Of a stretch of DNA of 64,000 nucleotides, positions 8,713 through 22,700 are shown one piece after another. The notes below the pieces were generated by a model. The model worked only from the letters and a program-made list of their open reading frames with translations, did no database searches and was not told the DNA's origin. A program made the position numbers and the translations under genes. This stretch comes from Viola odorata (lineage: Eukaryota > Streptophyta > Magnoliopsida > Malpighiales > Violaceae). Within the stretch, counting starts at the first letter, position 1; the number at the start of each line of letters is the position of its first letter. The stretch is taken from positions 29,163,523 through 29,227,522 of the forward strand of contig OY829543.1 of NCBI GenBank assembly GCA_963691705.1, given 5' to 3'.

Positions 8713-11547
8713 GTGAAGGGTGGTTTAGGGTTATTTCATGTAATAATTCCCAAGCCTACTCTTCGCCCATGGGAGAAAAATCCTTGTCTTTTGAAGTCTA
8801 CAGACTTATTTTCACATCATCGCTTTGAGTTACCTTTCAGTTATTTTCCAGCCCTTTTCCATAGTACTGATGCATATCTCTCCTATGTAGGTACTATGTG
8901 TGACATTCGCAAAGGAATGGAGCGCGCAGATTCGAGGACGAATCCATTTGAAGAGGGAGGAGATGATACGAACATGAGGGCTCTCACTCGTATCCACGTG
9001 AAGACCTCATGGATAGGCCGCGCAAGCCATGAGGAATGCCGCGCCAAGTCCTCGCAAACCATGAAGACATGCGTGCACCAGGCGTGCCAACCCTAGCATC
9101 CCATCAAGTCCCCGCGCCTAAGCCATACGAGGCCTTGCGGTAGCTCTCCAAGCCAATCTCTTCAAGCCCGCGGTCAAGGCCTTAAGTGAAGGGTGGTTTA
9201 GGGTTATTTCATGTAAAAATTCCCAAGCCTACTCTTCGCCCATGGGAGAAAATTCGTTGTGTTTTGAAGTCTACAGACTTATTTTCCCATCATCGCTTTG
9301 AGTTACCTTTTAGTTAATTTCCAACTCTTTTCCATAGTGCTGATGCATATCTCTTCTATGTATGTACTTTGTGTGACATTCGCAAAGGAATGGAGCCCGC
9401 AGATTCGAGGACGAATCCATTTGAAGAGGGAGGAGATGATACGAACATGAGGGCTCTCACTCGTATCCTCGTGAAGACCTCATGGATAGGCCGCGCAAGA
9501 CATGGGGAATGTCGGGCCAAGTCCTCGCAAACCATGAAGACATGCGCGCACCTGGCGCGCAACCCTAGTATCCCATGAAGTCCCCGCGCCTAAGCCATCC
9601 GAGGCCTTGCGCTAGCTCTCCAAGCCAATCTCTTCAAGCCCGCGGTCAAAGCCTTAAGTGAAGGGTGGTTTAGGGTTATTTCATGTAATAATTCCCAAGC
9701 CTACTCTTCGCCCATGGGAGAAAAATCCTTGTCTTTTGAAGTCTACAGACATATTTTCACATCATCGCTTTGAATTACCTTTTAGTTATTTTCCAACCCT
9801 TTTCCATAGTACTGATGCATATCTCTCCTATGTAGGTACTATGTGTGACATTCGCAAAGGAATGGAGCGCGCAGATTCGAGGACGAATCCATTTTAAGAG
9901 GGAGGAGATGATACGAACATGAGGGCTCTCACTCGTATCCAACTGAAGACCTCATGGATAGGCCGCGCAAGCCATGAGCAATGCCGCGCCAAGTCCTCAC
10001 AAACCATGAAGACATGCGTGCACCAGGCGCGCCAACCCTAGCATCCCATCAAGTCCCCGCGCCTAAGCCATACGAGGCCTTGCGGTAGCTCTCCAAGCCA
10101 ATCTCTTCAAGCCCGCGGTCAAGGCCTTAAGTGAAGGGTGGTTTAGGGTTATTTCATGTAAAAATTCCCAAGCCTACTCTTCGCCCATGGGAGAAAATTC
10201 GTTGTGTTTTAAAGTCTACAGACTTATTTTCCCATCATCGCTTTGAGTTACCTTTTAGTTATTTTCCAACTCTTTTCCATAGTGCTGATGCATATCTCTT
10301 CTATGTATGTACTTTGTGTGACATTCGCAAAGGAATGGAGCCCGCAGATTCGAGGACGAATCCATTTGAAGAGGGAGGAGATGATACGAACATGAGGGCT
10401 CTCACTCGTATCCACGTGAAGACCTCATGGATAGGCCGCGCAAGACATGGGGAATGTCGGGCCAAGTCCTCGCAAACCATGAAGACATGCGCGCACCTGG
10501 CGCGCAACCCTAGTATCCCATCAAGTCCCCGCGCCTAAGCCATCCGAGACCTTGCTCTAGCTCTCCAAGCCAATCTCTTCAAGCCCGCGGTCAAAGCCTT
10601 AAGTGAAGGGTGGTTTAGGGTTATTTCATGTAATAATTCCCAAGCCTACTCTTCGCCCATGGGAGAAAAATCCTTGTCTTTTGAAGTCTACAGACATATT
10701 TTCACATCATCGCTTTGAATTACCTTTTAGTTATTTTCCAACCCTTTTCCATAGTACTGATGCATATCTCTCCTATGTAGGTACTATGTGTGACATTCGC
10801 AAAGGAATGGAGCGCGCAGATTCGAGGACGAATCCATTTTAAGAGGGAGGAGATGATACGAACATGAGGGCTCTCACTCGTATCCAACTGAAGACCTCAT
10901 GGATAGGCCGCGCAAGCCATGAGGAATGCCGCGCCAAGTCCTCACAAACCATGAAGACATGCGTGCACCAGGCGCGCCAACCCTAGCATCCCATCAAGTC
11001 CCCGCGCCTAAGCCATACGAGGCCTTGCGGTAGCTCTCCAAGCCAATCTCTTCAAGCCCGCGGTCAAGGCCTTAAGTGAAGGGTGGTTTAGGGTTATTTC
11101 ATGTAAAAATTCCCAAGCCTACTCTTCGCCCATGGGAGAAAATTCGTTGTGTTTTGAAGTCTACAGACTTATTTTCCCATCATCACTTTGAGTTACCTTT
11201 TAGTTATTTTCCAACTCTTTTCCATAGTGCTGATGCATATCTCTTCTATGTATGTACTTTGTGTGACATTCGCAAAGGAATGGAGCCCGCAGATTCGAGG
11301 ACGAATCCATTTGAAGAGGGAGGAGATGATACGAACATGAGGGCTCTCACTCGTATCCACGTTAAGACCTCATGGATAGGCCGCGCAAGACATGGGGAAT
11401 GTCGGGCCAAGTCCTCGCAAACCATGAAGACATGCGCGCACCTGGCGCGCAACCCTAGTATCCCATGAAGTCCCCGCGCCTAAGCCATCCGAGGCCTTGC
11501 GCTAGCTCTCCAAGCCAATCTCCTCAAGCCCGCGGTCAAAGCCTTAA
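8713..11547 (+). repeat. Six-unit HOR, copy 2 (2,835 bp)
   Basis: Units start at 8713, 9186, 9658, 10131, 10603 and 11076. The first five carry the private markers of copy 1 in the same order. The sixth differs: copy 1 has GAGGCAGGAG and CCTCGTGAAG, while copy 2 has CATCACTTTG, GAGGGAGGAG and CCACGTTAAG. The duplication therefore spans about five units and ends inside or before the sixth. Confidence 0.9.
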
Positions 11548-14500
11548 GTGAAGGGTGGTTTAGGGTTATTTCATGTAATAATTCCCAAGCCTACTCTTCG
11601 CCCATGGGAGAAAAATCCTTGTCTTTTGAAGTCTACAGACTTATTTTCACATCATCGCTTTGAGTTACCTTTCAGTTATTTTCCAACCCTTTTCCATAGT
11701 ACTGATGCATATCTCTCCTATGTAGGTACTATGTGTGACATTCGCAAAGGAATGGAGCGCGCAGATTCGAGGACGAATCCATTTGAAGAGGGAGGAGATG
11801 ATACGAGCATGAGGGCTCTCACTCGTATCCACGTGAAGACCTCATGGATAGGCCGCGCAAGACATGAGGAATGTCGGGGCAAGTCCTCGCAAACCACGAA
11901 GAGATGCGCGCACCTGGCGCGCAACCCTAGTATCCCATGAAGTCCCCGCGCCTAAGCCATCCGAGATCTTGCGCTAGCTCTCCAAGCCAATCTCTTCAGG
12001 CCCGCGGTCAAGGCCTTAAGTAAAGGGTAGTTTAGGGTTATTTCATGTAATAATTCCCAAACCTACTCTTCGCCCATGGGAGAAAAATCCTTGTCTTTTG
12101 AAGTCTTCAGACTTATTTTCACATCATCGCTTTGAATTACCTTTTAGTTATTTTCCAACCCTTTTCCATAGTGCTGATGCATATCTCTCCTATGTAGGTA
12201 CTTTGTGTGACATTCGCAAAGGAATGGAGCCCGCAGATTCGAGGACGAATCCATTTGAAGAGGGAGGAGATGATACGAACATGAGGGCTCTCACTCGTAT
12301 CCACGTGAAGACCTCATGGATAGGCCGCGCAAGCCATGAGGAATGCCGTGCCAAGTCCTCGCAAACCATGAAGACATGCGTGCACCAGGCGTGCCAACCC
12401 TAGCATCCCATCAAGTCCCCGCGCCTAAGCCATACGAGGCCTTGCGGTAGCTCTCCAAGCCAATCTCTTCAAGCCCGCGGTCAAGGCCTTAAGTGAAGGG
12501 TGGTTTAGGGTTATTTCATGTAAAAATTCCCAAGCCTACTCTTCGCCCATGGGAGAAAATTCGTTGTGTTTTGAAGTCTACAGACTTATTTTCCCATCAT
12601 CGCTTTGAGTTACCTTTTAGTTATTTTCCAACTCTTTTCCATAGTGCTGATGCATATCTCTTCTATGTATGTACTTTGTGTGACATTCGCAAAGGAATGG
12701 AGCCCGCAGATTCGAGGACGAATCCATTTGAAGAGGGAGGAGATGATACGAACATGAGGGCTCTCACTCGTATCCTCGTGAAGACCTCATGGATAGGCCG
12801 CGCAAGCCATGAGGAATGCCGCGCCAAGTCCTCACAAACCATGAAGACATGCGTGCACCAGGCGTGCCAACCCTAGCATCCCATCAAGTCCCCGCGCCTA
12901 AGCCATACGAGGCCTTGCGGTAGGTCTCCAAGCCAATCTCTTCAAGCCCGCGGTCAAGGCCTTAAGTGAAGGGTGGTTTAGGGTTATTTCATGTAAAAAT
13001 TCCCAAGCCTACTCTTCGCCCATGGGAGAAAATTCGTTGTGTTTTGAAGTCTACAGACTTATTTTCCCATCATCGCTTTGAGTTACCTTTTAGTTATTTT
13101 CCACTCTTTTCCATAGTGCTGATGCATATCTCTTCTATGTATGTACTTTGTGTGACATTCGCAAAGGAATGGAGCCCGCAGATTCGAGGACGAATCCATT
13201 TGAAGAGGGAGGAGATGATACGAACATGAGGGCTCTCACTCGTATCCTCGTGAAGACCTCATGGATAGGCCGCGCAAGACATGGGGAATGTCGGGCCAAG
13301 TCCTCGCAAACCATGAAGACATGCGCGCACCTGGCGCGCAACCCTAGTATCCCATGAAGTCCCCGCGCCTAAGCCATCCGAGGCCTTGCGCTAGCTCTCC
13401 AAACCAATCTCTTCAAGCCCGCGGTCAAAGCCTTAAGTGAAGGGTGGTTTAGGGTTATTTCATGTAATAATTCCCAAGCCTACTCTTCGCCCATGGGAGA
13501 AAAATCCTTGTCTTTTGAAGTCTACAGACATATTTTCACATCATCGCTTTGAATTACCTTTTAGTTATTTTCCAACTCTTTTCCATAGTGCTGATGCATA
13601 TCTCTTCTATGTATGTACTTTGTGTGACATTCGCAAAGGAATGGAGCCCGCAGATTCGAGGACGAATCCATTTGAAGAGGGAGGAGATGATACGAACATG
13701 AGGGCTCTCACTCGTATCCTCGTGAAGACCTCATGGATAGGCCGCGCAAGACATGGGGAATGTCGGGCCAAGTCCTCGCAAACCATGAAGACATGCGCGC
13801 ACCTGGCGCGCAACCCTAATATCCCATGAAGTCCCCGCGCCTAAGCCATCCGAGGCCTTGCGCTAGCTCTCCAAACCAATCTCTTCAAGCCCGCGGTCAA
13901 AGCCTTAAGTGAAGGGTGGTTTAGGGTTATTTCATGTAATAATTCCCAAGCCTACTCTTCGCCCATGGGAGAAAAATCCTTGTCTTTTAAAGTCTACAGA
14001 CATATTTTCACATCATCGCTTTGAATTACCTTTCAGTTATTTTCCAACCCTTTTCCATAGTACTGATGCATATCTCTCCTATGTAGGTACTATGTGTGAC
14101 ATTCGCAAAGGAATAGAGCGCACAGATTCGAGGACGAATCCATTTTAAGAGGGAGGAGATGATACGAACATGAGGGCTCTCACTCGTATCCAACTGAAGA
14201 CCTCATGGATAGGCCGCGCAAGCCATGAGGAATGCCGCGCCAAGTCCTCGCAAACCATGAAGACATGCGTGCACCAGGCGCGCCAACCCTAGCATCCCTT
14301 GAAGTCCCCGCACCTATGCCATCCGAGGCCTTGCGGTAGCTCTCCAAGCCAATCTCTTCAAGCCCGCGGTCAAGGCCTTAAGTGAAGGGTGGTTTAGGGT
14401 TATTTCATGTAATAATTCCCAAGCCTACTCTTCGCCCATGGGAGAAAATTCGTTGTGTTTTGAAGTCTACAGACTTATTTTCACATCATCGCTTTGAGTT

Positions 14501-15326
14501 ACCTTTCAGTTATTTTCCAACCCTTTTCCATAGTACTGATGCATATCTCTCCTATGTAGGTACTATGTGTGACATTCGCAAAGGAATGGAGCGCGCAGAT
14601 TCGAGGACGAATCCATTTGAAGAGGGAGGAGATGATACGAACATGAGGGCTCTCACTCGTATCCACGTGAAGACCTCATGGATAGGCCGCGCAAGCCATG
14701 AGGAATGCCGCGCCAAGTCCTCGCAAACCATGAAGACATGCGTGCACCAGGCGCGCCAACCCTAGAATCCCATGAAGTCCCCGCACCTATGCCATCCGAG
14801 GCCTTGCGGTAGCTCTCCAAGCCAATCTCTTCAAGCCCGCGGTCAAGGCCTTAAGTGAAGGGTGGTTTAGGGTTATTTCATGTAATAATTCCCAAGCCTA
14901 CTCTTCGCCCATGGGAGAAAATTCGTTGTGTTTTGAAGTCTACAGACTTATTTTCCCATCATCGCTTTGAGTTACCTTTTAGTTATTTTCCAACTCTTTT
15001 CCATAGTGCTGATGCATATCTCTTCTATGTATGTACTTTGTGTGACATTCGCAAAGGAATGGAGCCCGCAGATTCGAGGACGAATCCATTTGAAGAGGGA
15101 GGAGATGATACGAACATGAGGGCTCTCACTCGTATCCACGTGAAGACCTCATGGATAGGCCGCGCAAGACATGGGGAATGTCGGGCCAAGTCCTCGCAAA
15201 CCATGAAGACATGCGCGCACCTGGCGCGCAACCCTAGTATCCCATGAAGTCCCCGCGCCTAAGCCATCCGAGGCCTTGCGCTAGCTCTCCAAGCCAATCT
15301 CCTCAAGCCCGCGGTCAAAGCCTTAA
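11548..15326 (+). repeat. Eight-unit stretch with chimeric and 1-bp-deleted units
   Basis: Units start at 11548, 12020, 12493, 12966, 13437, 13909, 14382 and 14855. Unit 11548 has GATACGAGCATG, TCGGGGCAAG and GAAGAGATGCG. Unit 12020 has the GTAAAGGG anchor and AAGTCTTCAGAC. Unit 12966 is 471 bp because TTTCCAACTC has become TTTCCACTC near 13103. The unit at 13437 is chimeric. The 11548 and 12020 pair recurs at 15327 and 15799, that is 3,779 bp downstream. Confidence 0.82.
13437..13908 (+). repeat. Chimeric monomer (two classes joined)
   Basis: The left part has GTAATAATTC, AAAAATCCTTGTC and CAGACATATTTTC, the class that normally continues with CCAACCC and TACTGATGC. From about 13577 it switches to CCAACTCTTTTCC, GTGCTGATGC and CTCTTCTATGTATG, typical of the GTAAAAATTC class. 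The change falls between about 13555 and 13577. This fits gene conversion or unequal crossing-over inside a monomer. Confidence 0.75.
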
Positions 15327-16743
15327 GTGAAGGGTGGTTTAGGGTTATTTCATGTAATAATTCCCAAGCCTACTCTTCGCCCATGGGAGAAAAATCCTTG
15401 TCTTTTGAAGTCTACAGACTTATTTTCACATCATCGCTTTGAGTTACCTTTCAGTTATTTTCCAACCCTTTTCCATAGTACTGATGCATATCTCTCCTAT
15501 GTAGGTACTATGTGTGACATTCGCAAAGGAATGGAGCCTGCAGATTCGAGGACGAATCCATTTGAAGAGGGAGGAGATGATACGAGCATGAGGGCTCTCA
15601 CTCGTATCCACGTGAAGACCTCATGGATAGGCCGCGCAAGACATGAGGAATGTCGGGGCAAGTCCTCGCAAACCATGAAGAGATGCGCGCACCTGGCGCG
15701 CAACCCTAGTATCCCATGAAGTCCCCGCGCCTAAGCCATCCGAGATCTTGCGCTAGCTCTCCAAGCCAATCTCTTCAGGCCCGCGGTCAAGGCCTTAAGT
15801 AAAGGGTAGTTTAGGGTTATTTCATGTAATAATTCCCAAGCCTACTCTTCGCCCATGGGAGAAAAATCCTTGTCTTTTGAAGTCTTCAGACTTATTTTCA
15901 CATCATCGCTTTGAATTACCTTTTAGTTATTTTCCAACCCTTTTCCATAGTGCTGATGCATATCTCTCCTATGTAGGTACTTTGTGTGACATTCGCAAAG
16001 GAATGGAGCCCGCAGATTCGAGGACGAATCCATTTGAAGAGGGAGGAGATGATACGAACATGAGGGCTCTCACTCGTATCCACGTGAAGACCTCATGGAT
16101 AGGCCGCGCAAGCCATGAGGAATGCCGTGCCAAGTCCTCGCAAACCATGAAGACATGCGTGCACCAGGCGTGCCAACCCTAGCATCCCATCAAGTCCCCG
16201 CGCCTAAGCCATACGAGGCCTTGCGGTAGCTCTCCAAGCCAATCTCTTCAAGCCCGCGGTCAAGGCCTTAAGTGAAGGGTGGTTTAGGGTTATTTCATGT
16301 AAAAATTCCCAAGCCTACTCTTCGCCCATGGGAGAAAATTCGTTGTGTTTTGAAGTCTACAGACTTATTTTCCCATCATCGCTTTGAGTTACCTTTTAGT
16401 TATTTTCCAACTCTTTTCCATAGTGCTGATGCATATCTCTTCTATGTATGTACTTTGTGTGACATTCGCAAATGAATGGAGCCCGCAGATTCGAGGACGA
16501 ATCCATTTGAAGAGGGAGGAGATGATACGAACATGAGGGCTCTCACTCGTATCCTCGTGAAGACCTCATGGATAGGCCGCGCAAGACATGGGGAATGTCG
16601 GGCCAAGTCCTCGCAAACCATGAAGACATGCGCGCACCTGGCGCGCAACCCTAGTATCCCATGAAGTCCCCGCGCCTAAGCCATCCGAGGCCTTGCGCTA
16701 GCTCTCCAAACCAATCTCTTCAAGCCCGCGGTCAAAGCCTTAA
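15327..16743 (+). repeat. Recurrence of the 11548/12020 unit pair plus one unit
   Basis: Units start at 15327, 15799 and 16272. The first two match those at 11548 and 12020 in TCGGGGCAAG, GAAGAGATGCG, GAGATCTTGCGC and AAGTCTTCAGAC, and are preceded by the same CAATCTCCTCAAGC variant (15295 and 11515). Unit 16272 has a private CGCAAATGAATGG that stops the open frame carried by its class. Confidence 0.83.
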
Positions 16744-19700
16744 GTGAAGGGTGGTTTAGGGTTATTTCATGTAATAATTCCCAAGCCTACTCTTCGCCCA
16801 TGGGAGAAAAATCCTTGTCTTTTGAAGTCTACAGACATATTTTCACATCATCGCTTTGAATTACCTTTTAGTTATTTTCCAACCCTTTTCCATAGTACTG
16901 ATGCATATCTCTCCTATGTAGGTACTATGTGTGACATTCGCAAAGGAATAGAGCGCGCAGATTCGAGGACGAATCCATTTTAAGAGGGAGGAGATGATAC
17001 GAACATGAGGGCTCTCACTCGTATCCAACTGAAGACCTCATGGATAGGCCGCGCAAGCCATGAGGAATGCCGCGCCAAGTCCTCGCAAACCATGAAGACA
17101 TGCGTGCACCAGGCGCGCCAACCCTAGCATCCCATGAAGTCCCCGCACCTATGCCATCCGAGGCCTTGCGGTAGCTCTCCAAGCCAATCTCTTCAAGCCC
17201 GCGGTCAAGGCCTTAAGTGAAGGGTGGTTTAGGGTTATTTCATGTAATAATTCCCAAGCCTACTCTTCGCCCATGGGAGAAAATTCGTTGTGTTTTGAAG
17301 TCTACAGACTTATTTTCACATCATCGCTTTGAGTTACCTTTCAGTTATTTTCCAACCCTTTTCCATAGTACTGATGCATATCTCTCCTATGTAGGTACTA
17401 TGTGTGACATTCGCAAAGGAATGGAGCGCGCAGATTCGAGGACGAATCCATTTGAAGAGGGAGGAGATGATACGAACATGAGGGCTCTCACTCGTATCCA
17501 CGTGAAGACCTCATGGATAGGCCGCGCAAGCCATGAGGAATGCCGCGCCAAGTCCTCGCAAACCATGAAGACATGCGTGCACCAGGCGTGCCAACCCTAG
17601 CATCCCATCAAGTCCCCGCGCCTAAGCCATACGAGGCCTTGCGGTAGCTCTCCAAGCCAATCTCTTCAAGCCCGCGGTCAAGGCCTTAAGTGAAGGGTGG
17701 TTTAGGGTTATTTCATGTAAAAATTCCCAAGCCTACTCTTCGCCCATGGGAGAAAATTCGTTGTGTTTTGAAGTCTACAGACTTATTTTCCCATCATCGC
17801 TTTGAGTTACCTTTTAGTTATTTTCCACTCTTTTCCATAGTGCTGATGCATATCTCTTCTATGTATGTACTTTGTGTGACATTCGCAAAGGAATGGAGCC
17901 CGCAGATTCGAGGACGAATCCATTTGAAGAGGGAGGAGATGATACGAACATGAGGGCTCTCACTCGTATCCTCGTGAAGACCTCATGGATAGGCCGCGCA
18001 AGACATGGGGAATGTCGGGCCACGTCCTCGCAAACCATGAAGACATGCGCGCACCTGGCGCGCAACCCTAGTATCCCATGAAGTCCCCGCGCCTAAGCCA
18101 TCCGAGGCCTTGCGCTAGCTCTCCAAACCAATCTCTTCAAGCCCGCGGTCAAAGCCTTAAGTGAAGGGTGGTTTAGGGTTATTTCATGTAATAATTCCCA
18201 AGCCTACTCTTCGCCCATGGGAGAAAAATCCTTGTCTTTTGAAGTCTACAGACATATTTTCACATCATCGCTTTGAATTACCTTTTAGTTATTTTCCAAC
18301 CCTTTTCCATAGTACTGATGCATATCTCTCCTATGTAGGTACTATGTGTGACATTCGCAAAGGAATGGAGCGCGCAGATTCGAGGACGAATCCATTTGAA
18401 GAGGGAGGAGATGATACGAACATGAGGGCTCTCACTCGTATCCACGTGAAGACCTCATGGATAGGCCGCGCAAGCCATGAGGAATGCCGCGCCAAGTCCT
18501 CGCAAACCATGAAGACATGCGTGCACCAGGCGCGCCAACCCTAGAATCCCATGAAGTCCCCGCACCTATGCCATCCGAGGCCTTGCGGTAGCTCTCCAAG
18601 CCAATCTCTTCAAGCCCGCGGTCAAGGCCTTAAGTGAAGGGTGGTTTAGGGTTATTTCATGTAATAATTCCCAAGCCTACTCTTCGCCCATGGGAGAAAA
18701 TTCGTTGTGTTTTGAAGTCTACAGACTTATTTTCCCATCATCGCTTTGAGTTACCTTTTAGTTATTTTCCAACTCTTTTCCATAGTGCTGATGCATATCT
18801 CTTCTATGTATGTACTTTGTGTGACATTCGCAAAGGAATGGAGCCCGCAGATTCGAGGACGAATCCATTTGAAGAGGGAGGAGATGATACGAACATGAGG
18901 GCTCTCACTCGTATCCACGTGAAGACCTCATGGATAGGCCGCGCAAGACATGGGGAATGTCGGGCCAAGTCCTCGCAAACCATGAAGACATGCGCGCACC
19001 TGGCGCGCCAACCCTAGAATCCCATGAAGTCCCCGCACCTATGCCATCCGAGGCCTTGCGGTAGCTCTCCAAGCCAATCTCTTCAAGCCCGCGGTCAAGG
19101 CCTTAAGTGAAGGGTGGTTTAGGGTTATTTCATGTAATAATTCCCAAGCCTACTCTTCGCCCATGGGAGAAAATTCGTTGTGTTTTGAAGTCTACAGACT
19201 TATTTTCCCATCATCGCTTTGAGTTACCTTTTAGTTATTTTCCAACTCTTTTCCATAGTGCTGATGCATATCTCTTCTATGTATGTACTTTGTGTGACAT
19301 TCGCAAAGGAATGGAGCCCGCAGATTCGAGGACGAATCCATTTGAAGAGGGAGGAGATGATACGAACATGAGGGCTCTCACTCGTATCCTCGTGAAGACC
19401 TCATGGATAGGCCGCGCAAGACATGGGGAATGTCGGGCCACGTCCTCGCAAACCATGAAGACATGCGCGCACCTGGCGCGCAACCCTAGTATCCCATGAA
19501 GTCCCCGCGCCTAAGCCATCCGAGGCCTTGCGCTAGCTCTCCAAACCAATCTCTTCAAGCCCGCGGTCAAAGCCTTAAGTGAAGGGTGGTTTAGGGTTAT
19601 TTCATGTAATAATTCCCAAGCCTACTCTTCGCCCATGGGAGAAAAATCCTTGTCTTTTGAAGTCTACAGACATATTTTCACATCATCGCTTTGAATTACC

Positions 19701-22700
19701 TTTTAGTTATTTTCCAACCCTTTTCCATAGTACTGATGCATATCTCTCCTATGTAGGTACTATGTGTGACATTCGCAAAGGAATAGAGCGCGCAGATTCG
19801 AGGACGAATCCATTTTAAGAGGGAGGAGATGATACGAACATGAGGGCTCTCACTCGTATCCAACTGAAGACCTCATGGATAGGCCGCGCAAGCCATGAGG
19901 AATGCCGCGCCAAGTCCTCGCAAACCATGAAGACATGCGTGCACCAGGCGCGCCAACCCTAGCATCCCATGAAGTCCCCGCACCTATGCCATCCGAGGCC
20001 TTGCGGTAGCTCTCCAAGCCAATCTCTTCAAGCCCGCGGTCAAGGCCTTAAGTGAAGGGTGGTTTAGGGTTATTTCATGTAATAATTCCCAAGCCTACTC
20101 TTCGCCCATGGGAGAAAATTCGTTGTGTTTTGAAGTCTACAGACTTATTTTCACATCATCGCTTTGAGTTACCTTTCAGTTATTTTCCAACCCTTTTCCA
20201 TAGTACTGATGCATATCTCTCCTATGTAGGTACTATGTGTGACATTCGCAAAGGAATGGAGCGCGCAGATTCGAGGACGAATCCATTTGAAGAGGGAGGA
20301 GATGATACGAACATGAGGGCTCTCACTCGTATCCACGTGAAGACCTCATGGATAGGCCGCGCAAGCCATGAGGAATGTCGCGCCAAGTCCTCGCAAACCA
20401 TGAAGACATGCGTGCACCAGGCGTGCCAACCCTAGCATCCCATCAAGTCCCCGCGCCTAAGCCATACGAGGCTTTGCGGTAGCTCTCCAAGCCAATCTCT
20501 TCAAGCCCGCGGTCAAGGCCTTAAGTGAAGGGTGGTTTAGGGTTATTTCATGTAAAAATTCCCAAGCCTACTCTTCGCCCATGGGAGAAAATTCGTTGTG
20601 TTTTGAAGTCTACAGACTTATTTTCCCATCATCGCTTTGAGTTACCTTTTAGTTATTTTCCAACTCTTTTCCATAGTGCTGATGCATATCTCTTCTATGT
20701 ATGTACTTTGTGTGACATTCGCAAAGGAATGGAGCCCGCAGATTCGAGGACGAATCCATTTGAAGAGGGAGGAGATGATACGAACATGAGGGCTCTCACT
20801 CGTATCCTCGTGAAGACCTCATGGATAGGCCGCGCAAGACATGGGGAATGTCGGGCCAAGTCCTCGCAAACCATGAAGACATGCGCGCACCTGGCGCGCA
20901 ACCCTAGTATCCCATGAAGTCCCCGCGCCTAAGCCATCCGAGGCCTTGCGCTAGCTCTCCAAACCAATCTCTTCAAGCCCGCGGTCAAAGCCTTAAGTGA
21001 AGGGTGGTTTAGGGTTATTTCATGTAATAATTCCCAAGCCTACTCTTCGCCCATGGGAGGAAAATCCTTGTCTTTTGAAGTCTACAGACATATTTTCACA
21101 TCATCGCTTTGAATTACCTTTTAGTTATTTTCCAACCCTTTTCCATAGTACTGATGCATATCTCTCCTATGTAGGTACTATGTGTGACATTCGCAAAGGA
21201 ATAGAGCGCGCAGATTCGAGGACGAATCCATTTTAAGAGGGAGGAGATGATACGAACATGAGGGCTCTCACTCGTATCCAACTGAAGACCTCATGGATAG
21301 GCCGCGCAAGCCATGAGGAATGCCGCGCCAAGTCCTCGCAAACCATGAAGACATGCGTGCACCAGGCGCGCCAACCCTAGCATCCCATGAAGTCCCCGCA
21401 CCTATGCCATCCGAGGCCTTGCGGTAGCTCTCCAAGCCAATCTCTTCAAGCCCGCGGTCAAGGCCTTAAGTGAAGGGTGGTTTAGGGTTATTTCATGTAA
21501 TAATTCCCAAGCCTACTCTTCGCCCATGGGAGAAAATTCCTTGTCTTTTGAAGTCTACAGACTTATTTTCCCATCATCGCTTTGAGTTACCTTTTAGTTA
21601 TTTTCCAACTCTTTTCCATAGTGCTGATGCATATCTCTTCTATGTATGTACTTTGTGTGACATTCGCAAAGGAATGGAGCCCGCAGATTCGAGGACGAAT
21701 CCATTTGAAGAGGGAGGAGATGATACGAACATGAGGGCTCTCACTCGTATCCTCGTGAAGACCTCATGGATAGGCCGCGCAAGACATGGGGAATGTCGGG
21801 CCAAGTCCTCGCAAACCATGAAGACATGCGCGCACCTGGCGCGCAACCCTAGTATCCCATGAAGTCCCCGCGCCTAAGCCATCCGAGGCCTTGCGCTAGC
21901 TCTCCAAACCAATCTCTTCAAGCCCGCGGTCAAAGCCTTAAGTGAAGGGTGGTTTAGGGTTATTTCATGTAATAATTCCCAAGCCTACTCTTCGCCCATG
22001 GGAGAAAAATCCTTGTCTTTTGAAGTCTACAGACATATTTTCACATCATCGCTTTGAATTACCTTTTAGTTATTTTCCAACCCTTTTCCATAGTACTGAT
22101 GCATATCTCTCCTATGTAGGTACTATGTGTGACATTCGCAAAGGAATAGAGCGCGCAGATTCGAGGACGAATCCATTTTAAGAGGGAGGAGATGATACGA
22201 ACATGAGGGCTCTCACTCGTATCCAACTGAAGACCTCATGGATAGGCCGCGCAAGCCATGAGGAATGCCGCGCCAAGTCCTCGCAAACCATGAAGACATG
22301 CGTGCACCAGGCGCGCCAACCCTAGCATCCCATGAAGTCCCCGCACCTATGCCATCCGAGGCCTTGCGGTAGCTCTCCAAGCCAATCTCTTCAAGCCCGC
22401 GGTCAAGGCCTTAAGTGAAGGGTGGTTTAGGGTTATTTCATGTAATAATTCCCAAGCCTACTCTTCGCCCATGGGAGAAAATTCGTTGTGTTTTGAAGTC
22501 TACAGACTTATTTTCACATCATCGCTTTGAGTTACCTTTCAGTTATTTTCCAACCCTTTTCCATAGTACTGATGCATATCTCTCCTATGTAGGTACTATG
22601 TGTGACATTCGCAAAGGAATAGAGCGCGCAGATTCGAGGACGAATCCATTTTAAGAGGGAGGAGATGATACGAACATGAGGGCTCTCACTCGTATCCAAC

